A DNA stretch of 64,000 nucleotides from Limnephilus marmoratus (GCA_917880885.1 OU862908.1:52473819-52537818), one strand, 5' to 3'; shown: positions 12,480 to 24,592, counted from the stretch's first letter. Notes: generated by a model not told the origin, from the sequence alone. Made by a program: numbers and translations.

Positions 12480-12815
12480 GCTGTTCCTCGAGGGATGAGT
12501 GTTCGAGGGGTGAGTTTTTCGCCTTGCAATCCGGAGATCGTGGGTTTATATTATTTTTTTTCGTATTTGTTTCATAATTAATAAATTCATTAAAAATTGA
12601 ATAATATGGTATTTTTGCGGCACCTTCCAGAGTGGAAGATATTTTCAGTACTGCCCTGGTTGAAGACCGCCATTCAGAGTTGAAACGTTGCTTGAAACGT
12701 TGCTTATTTACCTTCCTTTTCCCCATCTCCTTCTCCTCCCCACCGCCTTCAGCCTGGGGTGGTTTCATTAGATCCAGTCGGTTGGGACTCTTGCGCGGTA
12801 TTCACATCGAATCGA
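12480..12815 (+). mobile_element. SINE-B copy, plus strand
   Basis: A degenerate tRNA-like head is followed by the family body: CAGAGTGGAAGAT, the stuttered GAAACGTTGCTTGAAACGTT, a pyrimidine-rich tract and GCGCGGTATTCAC near the end. It matches the copies near 23.6, 26.1, 29.3, 46.8 and 58.2 kb. Confidence 0.75.
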
Positions 12816-13009
12816 GGTATTCACAAAACGTAGAATAATAATAGGTATAAGTATTTTTGTAAGGAGTTCAGGGTTCATATTTGGTACTAAAATAATGAGA
12901 ATCGATGCACATTGACTTCCACTGATTTATGCCGACATTGCTACAGCACCAAAATACATAAAATAATTAGGTAACCTTTCTAAGGAACATTGTTTAAAGT
13001 TGTTAAAAA

Positions 13010-13430
13010 TCAAGCGTTGTTATAACTTTGTCAAAACATTTTTGAAACTCTCTAAAAACATTGTCGAAAAATCCTTAAAACATTGTTGAAATATTATTAA
13101 AACATTGTTAAAACATGATTAAAACATTGTTAAAATATTGCTAAAACATTGTTCAAACATTGCTAAAACCTTGTTAAAATATTGTTAATACATTGTTGAA
13201 ACCTTGATAAAGTATTGATAAATCATTGTTAAAATGTTGTTAAAACGTTGTTAAAATATTGTTGAAATACTGTTAAAACACTGTTAAAATATTGCTAAAA
13301 CATTGTTTTAACTTGGTCTAAACATTGTTAAAATATTGATAAATCTTTGTTCAAATGTTTGTACAACGTTGTTAAAATATAGTTAAAACATTGTTAAAAC
13401 ATTTTTAAAACATTTTTAAAACAATAAGCG
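13010..13430. repeat. Tandem array of a 16-17 bp unit
   Basis: About 25 imperfect copies of a unit close to AAAACATTGTTAAAATATTG stand head to tail. Units vary by single bases (GTT/GCT/GAT, ACA/ATA). A minisatellite with no open frame. Confidence 0.9.
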
Positions 13431-14039
13431 TACTTCAATATACAGCATCCGTTTTTTCATCATAAGGTGTGATCTGACCTCCCTATCTTTAGGCCTCGTG
13501 AATGAAATTGAAATCTGTGTGAATGTGTTCAAAGAATGCCGTCAGTTACTTCTCAATATCCGCAATATAATTTAAGCATTATGATGTAGTGTCTTATTAG
13601 TGCAGGTGACTAACACAGCTACTGGTTTCACCTGTGATTATGAGACTGGAGAGTAAACATAAGAAGTGGGACAGCTCAAAAACTGTGACTCAATGCTCTA
13701 TAGGTGCTCAGTAGCATTTAATGCCCTGGTTATTATGGCTTATCCAAACCGGTTTGAGATCTTGTTCCGGAATGGACCATACTATTATCGAGAGTCAGAT
13801 GTTATTATTATTAAGTCATCATCCAAAGTCTTACGTATTATGTTGTAAGCTACGCAAATCAGTGTATACAGTGAAAAGTGCAGATTCATAGAGAGCAATG
13901 AAGAAAACTTTTTTTTATCACTTATCCTTATAGCAATAAATTTGATCAATCTCAGATACAGAGCAACGAAAAAACATATTTTTTTATCAATCCACTCTAT
14001 TGATGCTGTTTTGGAATAGACAATTTGGTGTAGGTTTTA
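13431..14039. other. Spacer
   Basis: AT-rich DNA with a weak internal duplication near 13895-13990 (GAAGAAAACTTTTTTTTATC versus a similar A/T-rich copy). I see no gene. Confidence 0.35.
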
Positions 14040-14545
14040 CATTAGCTCTACACAGGAGGCACTGAGAAATATAATTTCCCTCAGGTCCAATGTAATCTTT
14101 GGGATGGGGATGCTGTGTGGAGGATCTTTTTAGGAAAGGAATGAGAGGAAGTTCTGGGAAGGAAAAAGGTACGAATGGTGGGTAGGAATCTGGGGGTCAG
14201 TGTATCCAGCAGTGATGGATGTATGAATCTATACCTCCCACTGCGGTGCAACGCGATGTTCCGAGAGGTTCCACCAGAGGGGTCAAAAGTTCTCCCTCAA
14301 CCAGTCTCTCCCGATCCGGCCTGCCATGCATTAGGCGGGCAAACGCATTCGCCGCCAAGACCTTGATAAACCTCACCCTATGTGCCCGGGAACCCCTCTT
14401 AAGTCACCAAACATAGCGAACCACTTGGGGGTGATCTATGGCAGGTGTTGGGTATCCAATAAATGGTCTCGGGGAGGCGACGGAGGCACTGCTGAAAACC
14501 AGCTACGTTCCAGGAGAAATCCTGAAATGTAGGTGAGCAGTAATC
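14040..14545 (-). mobile_element. A-element, near full length
   Basis: The copy runs from the outer stem CTCTACACAG, with matching CTGTGTGGAG further in, through the body word AAATGGTCTCGGGGAGGCGA near its 5' end. Its orientation is opposite to that of the copy at 11.4 kb. The short open frames inside are not shared by other copies. Confidence 0.8.
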
Positions 14546-15214
14546 TTTTTATCAATAGAATCAACGATGAATGAATAATAAGTGTAATATTGTAAAAAAT
14601 CTATTGATGTACAATTTTATGAGTTAGTTTAGCAAAACATTATAAAACAACAGCAATTGGTTTCTGTTAGAGTCCTTCAAATACATGTATTTCTTCCACA
14701 ATTACTTCGGCATAACAAAAAAATTCTTCAAATGGGGATGCCATTATTTCATTGGATTCGGGTATTTGGGATTCTTCTTCGGCATCTCAATGAATATTTT
14801 TTAGATCGCACAATGTTTGTATCCTGTTTTTCAGCACATCTAAGCTATTGGCAGAAACTCAGCGTTCTGGAGCACCAAAATTCTTTCAAATGGTAAGCTC
14901 TGGCGACATGAATGATCTGGTCTGTTTTTTTCAGGACAATTAGTATCACTTCGTAAAACCATTTATGGAGCTTTGAAATTAAAAAAGAAATGTTGTTTAA
15001 AAAAAGAGTAGTACAATCTGTGTGGTAAGTAGCATGTATTTCATAAATAATCTCAAACCACAAAGTGATGGCTTTCTACGAATTATTATTTTTCAACACG
15101 CAATCATATTATCATCAATTAGTGGTTACATAACCATTATAAATATTCATAATAATAAACACACTTAACAAAAGAGATCGTCACGAATTCATCATTTATA
15201 AATAATATTTTGAC
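14546..15214. other. Spacer
   Basis: AT-rich DNA with weak internal duplications (the word TTCTTCGGCAT and relatives around 14690-14870). I recognise no gene. Confidence 0.35.
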
Positions 15215-15500
15215 GCTGAAAACATCGACAGTAAAGGGGGGACCCTTGCCCGACAAACTGGTCCTCGGCGAACAATGCCCAATATGTATTGTTATGTAAA
15301 TTGAGTTGAATCCCGATACCATCAGATTTCGTCCAGCCTCCTCGGCGATGTTTTATCCTGTCGACACGGCCGAGATGAGAAAAGAAAAATGTTATAAAGA
15401 TTTCAATATTATCGTGCCGTGTCGTGGCTCATTTTACGAGAGTTACAAGACAATTTTTGTCTGTTTATTTATCAATGGTGTTGTTCCGTTTCTTTTAGTC
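15215..15500. promoter_or_regulatory. GC-richer unique patch, candidate enhancer
   Basis: A non-repetitive block with many CG words stands out from both AT-rich flanks. The frames crossing it show no recognisable protein. Its composition is like that of other candidate regulatory patches in the window. Confidence 0.25.
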
Positions 15501-16369
15501 TGTTGCGTACGAGAAGGACTATCGAAACTTGCCGTGTAAACATTTAAGTACAAGCGTATTTAATGTAAAAGTTTTTTGGGAAAGTATTCGACTTTGCTCC
15601 GCCTAAAAATTATAGAAGTATATTTTTTGTTTATTAGATGTTAGTCAACGTCTACAGTCAGTCGTACCAATTTATGTATCAGTCATTAGTGAATAGTAAA
15701 AATATTAATAAAATCACATTTTTACAGTTTTGCCATTGATTTTATTTTTAATTCGTTGTGGAATTCATTAGTACATTACTATGTTTAAAACGCATGACAA
15801 AGTCGTATACTATTTATTGTATAACGGATCAGTTTCAGGCTAGTATGCAATGCATTTAATTGTGAAAATCCTTGCGTATATAATTTACATACAGTTACGT
15901 ATCATTAACATTTTTTATTACTGAAACTTATTATCTATGTAAACCAATGTAGTGTATGTTAAAGTATGTTGGTGTTTCAGAATAGAAATAAAAAAAATAT
16001 GTATTTAAAGAATACCAGTTACCAAAGATTCTTAAAAAATGTAGAATCAATTACCATTTTATTAATACCTAACAATATTTGGTTGATTTGTGTAGTGTTG
16101 TGAAAAATTGATATTGAATTACACATTTATATACATATATATATTTAAAGAATATATTTAATAATTTCCAATAATCTGCTCAGAAATCCCTTTTCAAACC
16201 TTACAACACCCTGACAGTATATTTTTTATGGATTTTATTTTTAGCTTTTGATTTCAGTGGTAGTAACTCGGAACCAACTATTTTGTTCATTTGTAACATT
16301 TAGTATACATAATTTACTGTTTTATTAATTTACCATTGCCTACACATTTGCTGCAGGTGATAATGGTGG

Positions 16370-16565
16370 CCTGATCATGAATGAAGGTTTTCTCTTCGGA
16401 TCACGTGTCCGCCCTAGGGCACCAGTTCCCAGGCTGTCATAAGGCTCCACGGGTCAACGGAATCTGCCCACGTCAGTTCATATTGTTCGTAATGTGTCTC
16501 GCCTTGTCTCCCTTAGGTCAGAATAAGCGTGATCGTATGTTGTGCTTTCTCATTACAATCTAATA
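16370..16565. promoter_or_regulatory. GC-richer unique patch, candidate enhancer
   Basis: Contains an E-box CACGTG and a CAGGTG just upstream, with balanced base composition over about 190 bp. Non-repetitive within the window. A regulatory role is inferred only from composition. Confidence 0.25.
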
Positions 16566-17318
16566 CTGTCTTATTTAAGCGTTTACAGGTACTTAAAAAT
16601 AATCCAGTTTTCTTTAAACCTTCGCAGAAGTTCTTCTCATTTTGCATCTAGGCCAATTTTGTGGCTAACGATCGTGATTAGAAAGGTTTACATTAAAAGC
16701 TTTTTTCAAACTTTTATGTAGTGAAAAATCAGAAAGATTTATTCCAGGGTCCTTGAATAATATCCAAACTTTATCACACAGTTTTTGCAAAAACTTTGAT
16801 GAACAAATTTGATATCAGGTACACAAGGCAATATATAATAATTTTTAAAAATGTTTTCTTTGAGTACATTCACTGATGAGTAATTTCCGAATAGTGATGT
16901 TATCGGGCCATGAATGTTTGCCAGTCAAAAATGATTCACAAAATTGCACACTTTTATCAGCCCTTTGCGAAATCCGAACCAGGATGAAGATTCCGGATCT
17001 TCCAAATTTACAATGATGAATTTCAATTCTGTGAACATAAATTTGACTCAGCATCCAATAGTTCTCATTTTAGTGTACACATAGGTAGCGCACAGGTTTT
17101 TTCATACTTAGTGAATGAGTTATCACGCTCGGAACCGCCCTGGGCCATGTTATATTGGTCCAGTTCCCAGGCGCACAGTTCTGTGAGAAGGTGGATAGAT
17201 TCGTCCCACGTCAGCGACTCAAATATAGATTGTTCAGACGAAATGTGATGATTCATTACACATCAGTTGCGTAATTTGCTAGTGGAAACTAAAGACTATA
17301 CTGAAACAATATTGATTA
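16566..17318. other. Spacer with a coding-like minus strand
   Basis: Minus-strand frames 17065-17256 and 16845-17054 read like disrupted coding sequence, but no family was recognised (see findings). Nothing else can be supported. Confidence 0.3.
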
Positions 17319-17539
17319 TTGTTTTTTATTAACATATTGCGGTTATCGAAATCGTTATTTTACAGTTTCAACGAATGGCCCTCCCAGATTGGTCTCAGGT
17401 GTGAGCACCATGTTGAAATCTCTGTTAATTCGTTATTTTTAAATCATCTACAAAATATGCATGGAAATAATAGAGTGAAACATATTGCGATGGCAAGAGA
17501 AAATGATTTACCTTGTACAACCATCCTTGCACGTATTGT

Positions 17540-18000
17540 TTCTCGTTCGTTTCGTTCCCATACATCTCGGATCGACGTTCCGAGCACACATGTCTTTGTG
17601 TCGACTAGATTAATAACATTATGCAAATGGATTTATTCTTTCGGCGCTGCGTACATTCGGCGCATCTCCTCGCCTCCTCGCGTTCCTGGTACCCTCGGAA
17701 CAATAACAATAGTCAATCGCTCGATAGCGGACGGTGTTTTTGATTTAATGCGAAATTATAATAATTTTAGGTCCGGCACACAATGGGCGCCCTGTCGCGC
17801 GGGGCGGGGCGGCCCTAAGGGCGCGGGGCGGGAGGGTCGGGAGAGGGAGGAGGAGAAGGGAGGATTCGACGTGTGCGATTTCCGCTCTCCTGTTCCCTCT
17901 TGTACTTTGGGTACTTTCTTCTGTCAATATATTATTATCACATCGTGCGCGAATGATACCTCCTTCAGCTGTGACATTGGCGAAGGTATAAAACGACAAT
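17540..18000. promoter_or_regulatory. GC-rich patch with a purine/G-rich core, candidate enhancer
   Basis: A unique block that is CG-dense near 17640-17720. Its core at about 17785-17870 is almost all G, C and purines (GCGGGGCGGGGCGG, then GGGAGAGGGAGGAGGAG). A 244-codon open frame crosses the block, but its translation is low-complexity Gly/Arg/Glu here and unconserved elsewhere. I treat that frame as chance. Confidence 0.3.
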
Positions 18001-18341
18001 GCAAGCTTATTGTATCAACCTTCTCATTAGTATCACTCTTGTATAAGTACTAGAGACAGAGAAATTAAAACTTCTTAGTAACGGACTTAAAGTTAATTAT
18101 GTTACCTTTAAAGTGATAGGTATAAAGGATTATTATTATTTCGACCTCTTCGGTGAAATTATCACGCGGTCGGAAAACTCTCAATATCATCCCCTGGGAG
18201 AGATCATTCAAAATTCAAGCGTTGCTCGAAATGGCTTTAGCTTTGTTTTACTTACATACCTCTCCTCCTTTTCATTCAGCCTCACAATAAATCCACATCC
18301 AAACATCCAAAGGGATTCCACGGTAAAAAAAAAACTTGTAA

Positions 18342-19216
18342 TCTATATACAATAAAAATCTAAAAATGTTTGTATGTATGTATGTATATATGTCCACTAT
18401 GCGTTGCTATATTAAGCATAGGAAATGTTTGAAACTTTCAAAATACCTTTTTTAACCACCTGGATTATTACAACCACATGACAATATACCTGAAAAGTTT
18501 TTTAATCATTACAAAAACTCTTGGAAATCCTGTCAAAATTGTCAAAACTTGAGAATGACATTTTGCAAAACAATGATTGTTAAATCAAATTTCTATTTTC
18601 GAACATCTTTTAATTTTTTTTAATTTTTTTTTTTATTTTTTTTTATTTTATTTTTTTTTATTTTTTTTTTAAATTTCAATAACAAGGTTTGTACATGTAT
18701 GTATGATGTATATAATAAGTATGGATTCATTTTTTTTTTCACAGACCTCCTCACTAGGATTTCCTGTTCTGAGGTGGCCTGTAGTTTTTTAAAATATTTG
18801 TATTAAAGGATATATTTGAAGTACTCGCCTCATACTTGGAATTGAATCAAGAATTATAGATATTTAAAATAGCTACCTCTGTTAGTTACCAAAATTGATT
18901 GATTGATCTTATAATATACAAAAATGAATATTTGTAATATATGAAAAATGAAAATTTGAATTAAAAAATTGTAATAGGTGGCACGCGGGCTGTTGGAGAA
19001 CTGAATGTACTGAGACTGAATGTATGGAACTCGGGAGGGGGGTTGGCGGGACGGGGGAGCGGGAGAGGGGAGAGGAAAGGCGGGGAAGATGGAATGGGAT
19101 CGCGGGAGGGGAAGGGGATGCGGGAGGAGACCAGGGACGCACGGGAAAGGACATACAGGTAGAAACAATTTATTTCTTTGAATATAGCATCGCAACGCGT
19201 GCCGGGCACCAGCTAG
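18342..19216 (+). mobile_element. Non-autonomous Helitron 1
   Basis: It begins with TC after A (TCTATATACAATAAAAATC) and ends with GCCGGGCACCAGCTAG before T, the A/T insertion site and CTAG terminus of Helitrons. A GC-rich short hairpin (GCG...CGC) precedes the end. Inside are a (TGTA)n start, a T-rich run and a G/A-rich tract near 19030-19150. It has no Rep/helicase coding. Open frames over the purine tract are compositional artefacts. Confidence 0.7.
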
Positions 19217-19394
19217 TAAATTTATAAAAAGATAAAATAAAATGATTTCGCACTCTGTCCTTTTTCCTTTTTGATCGTAGTATTGGTTTGGCACAAAGAT
19301 ATTGAAATGTATTTTTGTATTTGAATATCTTTGGTTTGGCATTACTTTGTTTAGGTTTAAATTAAATTTGTTTCAAGTTGATGAAGTTTAAAAC

Positions 19395-19700
19395 AGCTTT
19401 CGGTGGCAGGTATGGGTACTGCAGCTTCATGAACCATTTATTGGAAAACCAACAACTCTGACAAGTGGTTCGCTATGTTTGGTGACTTAGCAGAAGTGCC
19501 CGGGTTTATGAGGTATCTAAGTCTTGGTGGCGAATGCGTCTACCCACCTACTGCGTGGTGGGCCGGATCGGGTGACTGGTTGAGGAAGATCATTTGGCCT
19601 CTCCAGACCCTCTCAACCCATCGCCTTGCATAGCTGTGAGTGGGATGGATTCATACGTCCTACACTTCTTGATCAATATACCTCCAGAACTTCCTCTCCG
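19395..19700 (+). mobile_element. A-element, 3'-truncated
   Basis: Matches the family from GGCAGGTATGGGTACTGC through GTGGTTCGCTATGTTTGGTG to AACTTCCTCTCC. It breaks off before the 3' hairpin, which is unusual for an element copied from its 3' end and suggests a later deletion. Confidence 0.7.
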
Positions 19701-19859
19701 ACTTTTCCTTTGAAATACACATTTATCCATTTCTATGATTGAAAATCACATTTACAATTGAGTCCGATCGCTTTTTAAAACCTGTAAGTAATAAGCAAGC
19801 CGTGGTTTCAAATGAATCTATGACTTTATTTTCCTTTTCGCACTGTTGACATTACCTTT

Positions 19860-20270
19860 GCATAATAATAGTTTTTAGTTTCCTCCGTCCGTGTCGCTTC
19901 TATTGAGAGGGCGGCAGTCAAAGGCGGTAATTCACCCACTGTCACCTGGCGTTTACGTGTCCGGGCGCGCAGAGCACAATGCTACAGCTGTGATGGTGGG
20001 TCCATACCCTGGGTACGGCCGCGGTCTGGCCGGGGTATAGTCTGGGTATGGCTGGGGTCTGGGTGGCGTACGGCGTGGGTGGTGGGTGGTGGACGGAGGA
20101 GGTGGGGGCGGTGGGCAGATCCGGACACGAGCCGGACAGGAAGTGAGGATGGCATAAGCACTAATGCTAAATAATCGACATTTTCACGATCGCAATGATT
20201 TTTCTAGCGGATATTATCGTGTCGGTGCGTAGCAGTGGCGTGCAGTTAATTTCTACTGAAACTCATGTTT
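19860..20270. promoter_or_regulatory. GC-rich unique patch, candidate enhancer
   Basis: About 400 bp of CG-dense DNA with an internal run of short direct repeats of the GGTCTGG / GTGGGTGG type (20015-20110). No coding frame is recognisable. Its composition contrasts sharply with both flanks. Confidence 0.3.
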
Positions 20271-20414
20271 GTTAATATTTTTATATGTGTAAAATTTACG
20301 CCGTGTTCTAGACCCACACGCTTTAGGCCCATTTTGTCAGAAAGTCAAAATATTTACCCTTTGCAATAAAATCCAAATAAATGGAATATTCCTGAATGCC
20401 TCCGGATATATATA

Positions 20415-20685
20415 TTTTTAAATTTAATTAAAATTAAATTTCATAATATTAGTTCTGCAAGTATTTTAGTAGGTATGTAATTTTGTTACAGCTGTTTCGG
20501 TTTACAAGACTATATTCAAACTATAGTTAATCGTATAAATAGGTCGTCTCAAAGTGGATTAACCACGGTTTGAAGATTGTATTGTAAACCGAAACAGATG
20601 TAACAAAAGTACACACTAAAATACTTTAGAACTTGATGAAAATATTATCAAATTTAATTGTAATAAAATTTTTAAAAATTAAATG
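20415..20685. mobile_element. Long-TIR MITE
   Basis: Two arms of about 100 bp form an inverted repeat: each carries AGTATTTTAGT, a TTTTGTTACA-like word and CTGTTTCGGTTTACAA or their complements. The centre is about 60 bp. No coding. Target duplication and superfamily were not resolved. Confidence 0.75.
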
Positions 20686-21499
20686 GAGTTCTACGAATTT
20701 AAAACAAAAACAATTAAGAGCGTTTAACCAGCCAGCGGACGAAAATCCACATTTCGTCGAAAGTTGTTCTTACGATCGTGCAGGGCGGTTACAATGAGAA
20801 AGATTAATTATTCTACGTACCAGCTTTTTAAAATTATAACTCAATATCGAATTTATTTCAATCCAAATTAGCTTTAATTTATACCTTCATCCAAAAATGC
20901 TGAAAGGCGTGATGATAAAACTATTAAAATAATGTACTTTTTGTAATTATTTTTTGATTATAAGTATATATCATTTTTCAAAAATGTCTAAATTTAATAA
21001 GAATGTTAAAAAAATCTGAAATACATTAGTTTGTAAGTGCGCAAATAAATACACAAATGGACCAATTTTCGTCAAGAAACACATGTACGTACATATTTTT
21101 TAATGATTTTATTGAAACTAAAATTAAAATTCTAAAACCTGCGTTTGCTAGGTAATGTATTTATTTATTTTACTGCACGATTATATTATTCGAAATGGGT
21201 GTGGTATAATACAATTTTTTTTTTGAAAATTTAACAAATTTGCCAACGACCTATGGAATAACCTTATTATACTAAAAATTAAAAATGTTTCTCAAAATTT
21301 ATTACATGCGAATGCTAGATAAAAGAACAATCTTTCGAAATCCATTTATATTTTTTTGTGGAAAAGAGTCAATACGTCTAAAATCTGATATGAAAATGAC
21401 ATATTTCTGGTTTTCACTGGTAATAATACCCTCTTAATAATTAAATAATACCTAAATAATTTTTGAAATACAAAATCTTTGAAATACAAAGTTTTAAAA

Positions 21500-21755
21500 A
21501 TGGATCACTTTACGTTTTTCAAACTAAAATTAAAGAAAACTCACCTTACGTTTTTCTAATTAAACTTAAAGAAAACTCACTTTACAATTTTTTGTTATTT
21601 TTTTTTTAATTAAAATTAAAGAAAACTCACCTTACGTTTTTCCAATTAAAATTAAAGAAAACTCACCTAACGTTTTTCCAATTAAAATTAAAGAAAACTC
21701 ACTTTACGTTTTTCCAATTAAAATTAAAGAAAACTCACCTTTCGTTTTTGATAAG
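21500..21755. repeat. Tandem array of a 37-38 bp unit
   Basis: About six copies of a unit built on TTAAAGAAAACTCACCTTAC plus GTTTTTCCAATTAAAA. One unit is disrupted by a T-run near 21590-21610. A minisatellite. Confidence 0.9.
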
Positions 21756-23261
21756 CAACAAAAAAATTAAAACACAAACATATTTCATCAACTATTTTTT
21801 ATCAGTTTCATATAAAAATGATTAATAAAACATTACAAAAGTTAATTTTTTTTTAAATGTCTGTTTAAAACTTTGGTTTAACAAAGGTGTAAATTTGAAT
21901 TATTATGTGTTATGTCTTTTGAATTTGAATATAAGGCGTTGTGCTTTCTCTTTCCAACACCATTTGGAACATTTTTCTGATAGTAGGTGAGCCACAACGA
22001 TTTCTACGAGACCTATATGAGATGTTCCGAAAAGCGAACTAATTAGCCTGAGGGGCCAGAGACATGCATTAAAGTGATCCAGTATTCAAAGTTATACCGA
22101 AAACACACACACACACGTAGATTACCTACATGCAAATGCACATGGTTATTTTTGCAACTCATTTAAGATTAAAGATATCTTTCGGATATACCACATTTAT
22201 AGAGAATTGACGAGGTGGCGCATGGTTTTAGCTAAGCTAAGCTTTAGCTAAGTTAAGTCACTCATTTTAACTATCACGATAATTCTCAAACTTCCTATTA
22301 ACTTTCTTTTCGCCCACTTTTGAAAAACTTGCAACCATCTGAATCTGTAAAACCATTGTCTCGTTTAGTAGCACAAAGAAATTTAAAAAAACTTTTTTTT
22401 TCTTGGGTGTGATAATTTATATGAAATGTTGGAAAGGTACCAAAAATCGAATGTTCATTTAGTTGGTTAAAAATAACGCAAAGGAATAAAGTAACTATTT
22501 TATGAAAAAAAAACTTGTTTTATAATCGAAAATACTCACCCTAAGTCCCTGGCGCGTAGGCGGAACTTGGCGCAAGTTTGCATCTTTACTATAATAACAA
22601 TCAGCATTGTTGGGATATGCGAATCTTCGTAATAAAATTATGGTATTGAATTTTTATAGCTTTTTTTTGTGAAGCTCTCCCGAGGTGAAGTTTCACTTAA
22701 ACGGAGATTATACTCGTTAAAATTAGTCAATTATATATTATGTATGTGCGGTATTCGGACCAAGGTAAAGGTGTGCTTGCTGTATATTGTTAATAAGTGT
22801 TATTTAGCTCTAATTGTAAAATTGGATATTTTTGATCATCTCTAGTGATTATGAAAGGATGTATAGCTTTTTTAGTCAAATCAATCAATCTCTAAACATC
22901 TACCCTAAACTATTGCTGTGTCGCTGTGTTACGCGTGTTTTACACGATCCTTTTTTAAAGTTTTTTTATGGATTCGGGATGAAAAACGGACGTGTTTTAT
23001 TTAGGAAATTGTCTATTTTCGTACAGTTTAAGATGGTGGACATTATTTGACATCTGTCGCCAGTAAAGGTTTTATGTAACTATGCTATGTAGACATTTTT
23101 ATTTATTTATTTAAACGCCATGACATAACGCTTTTACATCCAAGTGATACATGAGATTACACAGTGGTACACAGGTGGGTATCAATATTACAACAATAAA
23201 AAATAAGAATGTAGAATAAAATTAACAAATGTTGCATGTTTATTTCGATTTATATTTAAAA
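21756..23261. other. AT-rich spacer
   Basis: Contains an (AC)n run near 22100, small TAGCTAAGC-type repeats near 22230-22255 and a short GC-richer bit near 22545-22590. At about 23095-23230 an AT-rich stretch opening TTTTTATTTATTTATTT looks like the reversed 3' tail of a LINE. I see no gene. Confidence 0.35.
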
Positions 23262-23464
23262 CTAGCTGAAGGACCCGGCGTTGACCGGGTTCAGAGCTTT
23301 TCGAAATCAGATGTTGACAGTGATCTTCCTCTTATTTGAAGGCCAAATGTGTAAAATTTCAACAATCTTGGAATAAATCTGTAGATTTGTTTAAAAATCA
23401 AAAGCTTGAAATTCACACCCGGTGTGCCTCGCCTGCCACAGACACTCTTATTTATTTAAATAGA
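23262..23464 (-). mobile_element. Non-autonomous Helitron 2
   Basis: Read on the minus strand, it starts TCTATTTAAATAAATAAGAG after A and ends CCGGGTCCTTCAGCTAG before T, with the hairpin CCGGGT...ACCCGG close to the terminus. This is the expected Helitron architecture without coding capacity. Confidence 0.7.
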
Positions 23465-23599
23465 TATTAAATATTGAAAAAAAAATAATAACTGATTAGA
23501 ACTGTTTGTGAACGTTTAGTACTGTTCGGTGTTTCGAGCGTATTTATGATGATTTGTTGATGGCAACAGCAAAAGCAAATGACAGATCCGTTCATTATG

Positions 23600-23866
23600 A
23601 TATTTGGTTGTATTCAGAGTGGAAGATACTATCAGTATCGCCCTGGTGTAAGACCACCATTCAGAATTGAAACGTTGCTTGAAAATGGCTTTAGCCGTGT
23701 TTAGTGACCAGATCTGAATAGCCAGGTACTTCCCAACCTTCCTCTTCCCCACCTCCTTCCCCTCCCCACTACCTTCAGCCTCACAACATACCCCAATTGG
23801 GGATGCCATAGTCTCACTGGCTCCAGACGGGAGCAGTTGAGATTCTTGTGCGGTATTCACTGTAAA
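23600..23866 (+). mobile_element. SINE-B copy, head missing
   Basis: The body matches the family from CAGAGTGGAAGATACTATC to GTGCGGTATTCACTG, followed by an A-run as the 3' tail. The tRNA-like head is missing, which suggests 5' truncation. Confidence 0.85.
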
Positions 23867-24109
23867 AAAAAGGGAGATACTTTCCCAAAATAATAGTTCT
23901 ACTCTAATGACTATCTGTATGAAATTGTAAGTACGAATATAATGATCGTATAAAGCAATGGGTTTGCATATGGGTCCCAATATAGTTTCCACACGGAGAT
24001 GGGCATGAAAAAAAGCATCATGTAAAAATCCCATTACGTAGTTATTGCAAAGATATGCAGGCGATATTAAATAAGAACAAATGAGATGTAAGAATTTTTT
24101 TTCGTTACA

Positions 24110-24592
24110 CACAGGGAGGCCTGAGGAAAATAATTTCCCTCAAGCTTTACGTCATCTTTGGAGATGCTTTTGGAGGGTCTTTTTGAGGAAAAGCGGGAGT
24201 GAACATTGGTATTGAAGATATCGGAAAATCATTCCACAGCCGAGCTGTTGAACTCAAGAATGAGTCGTAGATGCGTCCCGTTCTCGTGTGACAAATGTCA
24301 ACTTTGTACATATGTTGGGCGCGCGTATGGTGTACTTCCCGACTACGCACCTGTACCGAAGGGATCAATAACGCTAGTTCTTCGGAGCATCTTCCATTGT
24401 AATACCGGTAGAACAATGACAGCAAACCTACCTCACGCCTGTTCTCTAAATATTGCAATCCAATTATTACGAAAGGCGAATCTATCAAACAGACCGCCCG
24501 TTTCAGTCAAGAGTTTTTTCAGATAGTTTGGGGTTCCAGACCATAGATGGCTGCCAAATCAACACTGGGGTGCACTTGCGATTTTGTACGTT
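24110..24592 (-). pseudogene. LINE-A 3' end, Jockey-like reverse-transcriptase C-terminus
   Basis: The minus strand reads REVGLLSLFYRYYNGRCSEE, then HTRAQHMYKVDICHTRTGR and STARLWNDFP. This is the conserved segment at the end of ORF2 in Jockey-like non-LTR retrotransposons. The frame is followed by the family's 3' hairpin (complement of GGCCTGAGGAAAATAATTTC at 24118-24140). A closely related copy lies at 59.4-59.9 kb. Upstream the frame is broken near 24490. The endonuclease and catalytic reverse-transcriptase parts are absent, so it is a 5'-truncated dead copy. Confidence 0.85.

Noticed and set aside
17319..18053. 244-codon plus-strand open frame, the longest in the window
   Set aside because: It starts in AT-rich DNA, crosses a GC/purine island as Gly/Arg/Glu low complexity and ends in AT-rich DNA. 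No motif or family; composition explains its openness.
18854..19342. 162-codon minus-strand frame rich in Pro and Ser
   Set aside because: It lies over the G-rich tract of Helitron 1. Overlapping frames in other phases are equally open and Pro-rich, a compositional artefact.
23516..24112. 198-codon minus-strand frame
   Set aside because: It runs over a SINE-B copy. The part shared with other copies is repeat body, and the rest has no family.
24206..24526. Plus-strand open frame of 106 codons
   Set aside because: Shadow of the LINE-A coding strand. The similar plus frame at 59545-59919 has the same cause.
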